NCBI GenBank assembly: GCA_024336345.1
Contig: JANFOG010000003.1
Location: 2,176,501 to 2,240,500, forward strand
Source of the DNA: Mariannaea sp. PMI_226
Lineage: Eukaryota > Ascomycota > Sordariomycetes > Hypocreales > Nectriaceae
Direction: 5' to 3'
Length of the DNA stretch: 64,000 nt
Shown: positions 62,905 through 64,000 of the stretch, in pieces
How the letters are laid out: each line of letters starts with the position of its first letter
Numbering within the stretch: position 1 is the stretch's first letter
Translations under genes and position numbers: made by a program
Notes under the pieces: generated by a model
Seen by the model: the letters and a program-made list of their open reading frames with translations, nothing else
The model's database searches: none
What the model was told of the DNA's origin: nothing

Positions 62905-63000
62905 CTTTGGGCTCTCCTTTGGGCTCTCCCGGGATTCTTGGGCTCTTGGACTCTTGGACTCTTAAAACTCTTGAACTCTTGGCTGCTTGCTTGGCTGCTT
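62905..63000 (+). repeat. CTTGGACT / GGGCTCTCC short direct repeats
   Basis: Direct repeats of GGGCTCTCC (x2), then ACTCTTGG-type units (at least four, some degenerate), then two GGCTGCTT units. Local slippage-type repeats in intergenic DNA. Confidence 0.8.
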
Positions 63001-63825
63001 CGGAGCATGAAGAGGTGTGGGGTTCAACAGGTTGAAGGAAGCGGGAGTTCACGGACGCCCAATGGAAGTTGCCTGCATCATCTGTTTTTCTTGTTCGTTT
63101 TCTTTTCCTTTCTTTTTTTCGGTATTTCAAGTTCCTTCAGACGTCTCTTTGTTGTTGAACCTTTTTTTTTTTTTTCTTTCTTGTTTTTCGTGTGCTGCAC
63201 GACCTGCGCCACATCGGGAGGAACACACACAGCATCCCGACATTCCCTCATTTTTACATGCGCACTTCTATTTTTTTTTTCTTCCCTTCCCTTCCATCCC
63301 TCCCTCTCCTCCCCCTCCCCCCTCTTTTCTGTTGGTATTTTACCTCGTAATTTGTCGGTGGAGGAAACGGGTGTCATTCAGGTTTCACCACAATGCCCTA
63401 CCACTTCGGTCATGAGGTTGTTTTTTGTTAACTCAGCTGGGCAACCGTGGGTGACTAGCGCATTAAAATCCAAGAGAGCAGCCAATCATGCCTAAGGTGC
63501 CGAGCGAGCAGCGAGGTACTATGTACTCCTTTAGGCAGGGAGGGCTTGGTGGTCCACACACGACATGAGGCCACTTTCGGAGTAGCTGGTACGTAGGTAC
63601 TAGATACGTAGGCATAACCCGCACTACTGTAGTCTGTACAGTTGAGTGAGAAAGTTGGGTGAGTGACCCCGTCCGAAGTGGGTAGGACCATAGTAAGTAA
63701 GGTAGCAACGTACGGAGCAGGGCAGGTAGGCAGGTCCCGGGATATGTTGGTATGTTGGGGTGGTGCTCTTCTGGTGGCGCCGCTTCGGCCGGTTGCTTGT
63801 GGCTCTCAGCGGTGGTAACTATGTG

Positions 63826-63860
63826 GTGTGTTTGGTGTGTTTGGTGTGTGTGGTGTGGGA
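63826..63860 (+). repeat. TTTGGTGTG tandem repeat
   Basis: Several copies of TTTGGTGTG/GTGTGG in a row. Simple intergenic repeat near the right edge. Confidence 0.75.
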
Positions 63861-64000
63861 CGTGCCGCGTGCGTGGGCCGTACATACCTACCTCACTTCG
63901 TACTGTATTAAACATGAGGTGATCCCCAGCCACCCCTCCAAACAGTCGCTTCAAACCTCGGCCTTTGGATGCTCAAAGTACGAAATCTTCCAAGAAGCAA

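Larger units (their letters stand above)
61979..64000. other. Promoter of the SUR7-like gene, then gene-free DNA to the window end
   Basis: Bases 61979-62200 should contain the SUR7-like gene leader. Farther right are T/C-rich low-complexity tracts (63084-63330) that give long but spurious frames, CTTGGACT-type repeats (62905-63000) and GGTGTGTTT repeats (63826-63860). No gene supported; a leader of a gene beyond the window is possible. Confidence 0.5.

Noticed and set aside
62938..63495. 185-codon plus-strand frame rich in Phe/Leu/Ser
   Set aside because: It arises from a T/C-rich low-complexity tract; translation is a run of Phe and Ser with no conserved motif.

Overview
This window is nuclear DNA from a filamentous ascomycete (Pezizomycotina), probably a Sordariomycete and perhaps Hypocreales. 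The evidence is a Woronin-body HEX1 gene with a C-terminal SRL peroxisome signal, short 47-105 nt GT-AG introns, pyrimidine-rich leaders, a highly reducing polyketide synthase and a LaeA-type methyltransferase. The genus cannot be told from what I can see. I found no rRNA, credible tRNA, transposon ORF or CRISPR array. Intron boundaries below were placed by hand from GT/AG sites, reading frame and family similarity.

Layout. Bases 1-11139 hold no gene I can support: microsatellites, AT-rich tracts and GTAC-rich intergenic DNA. From 11.1 to 38.6 kb lie mostly housekeeping genes: a DUF8035-type charged, disordered protein (11140-13838, -), a bleomycin hydrolase/Lap3-type cysteine aminopeptidase (20121-21710, -), hex1 (22736-25003, -), the ribosome quality control factor Rqc2/Tae2/NEMF (29144-32548, +), an annexin with a very long charged N-terminal region (32838-35720, -), and an unnamed methyltransferase-like protein (37384-38577, -). 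The stretches 13.9-20.1 kb and 25.0-29.1 kb are gene-poor.

From about 40.5 to 59.7 kb lies a candidate secondary-metabolite locus: a LaeA-like methyltransferase (40571-42225, +), a plant-type O-methyltransferase (44506-46374, +), a highly reducing type I PKS (46772-53855, -; KS-AT-DH-degenerate MT-divergent ER-KR-ACP, 2339 aa) and a 14-TM-type MFS transporter (57640-59718, +). The likely logic is that the PKS builds a reduced chain, the O-methyltransferase decorates it, the MFS protein exports it, and the LaeA-like protein either regulates the locus or acts as a tailoring enzyme. No thioesterase, hydrolase, P450 or zinc-cluster regulator was found in the window, so either the release step is encoded elsewhere or the locus is minimal. 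A SUR7/PalI-family membrane protein (60814-61978, -) follows and probably lies outside the cluster.

The most interesting points are these. (i) The hex1 gene has an upstream open frame of about 327 codons that contains no methionine, holds tandem NNFTV repeats, and runs in phase across a 632-nt intron into the normal MGYYDEDG start. (ii) The PKS has a decayed internal methyltransferase but separate methyltransferase genes beside it. (iii) The annexin core lacks recognisable GxGT calcium loops. (iv) The Lap3-type protease carries an N-myristoylation-like MGGQQS start.
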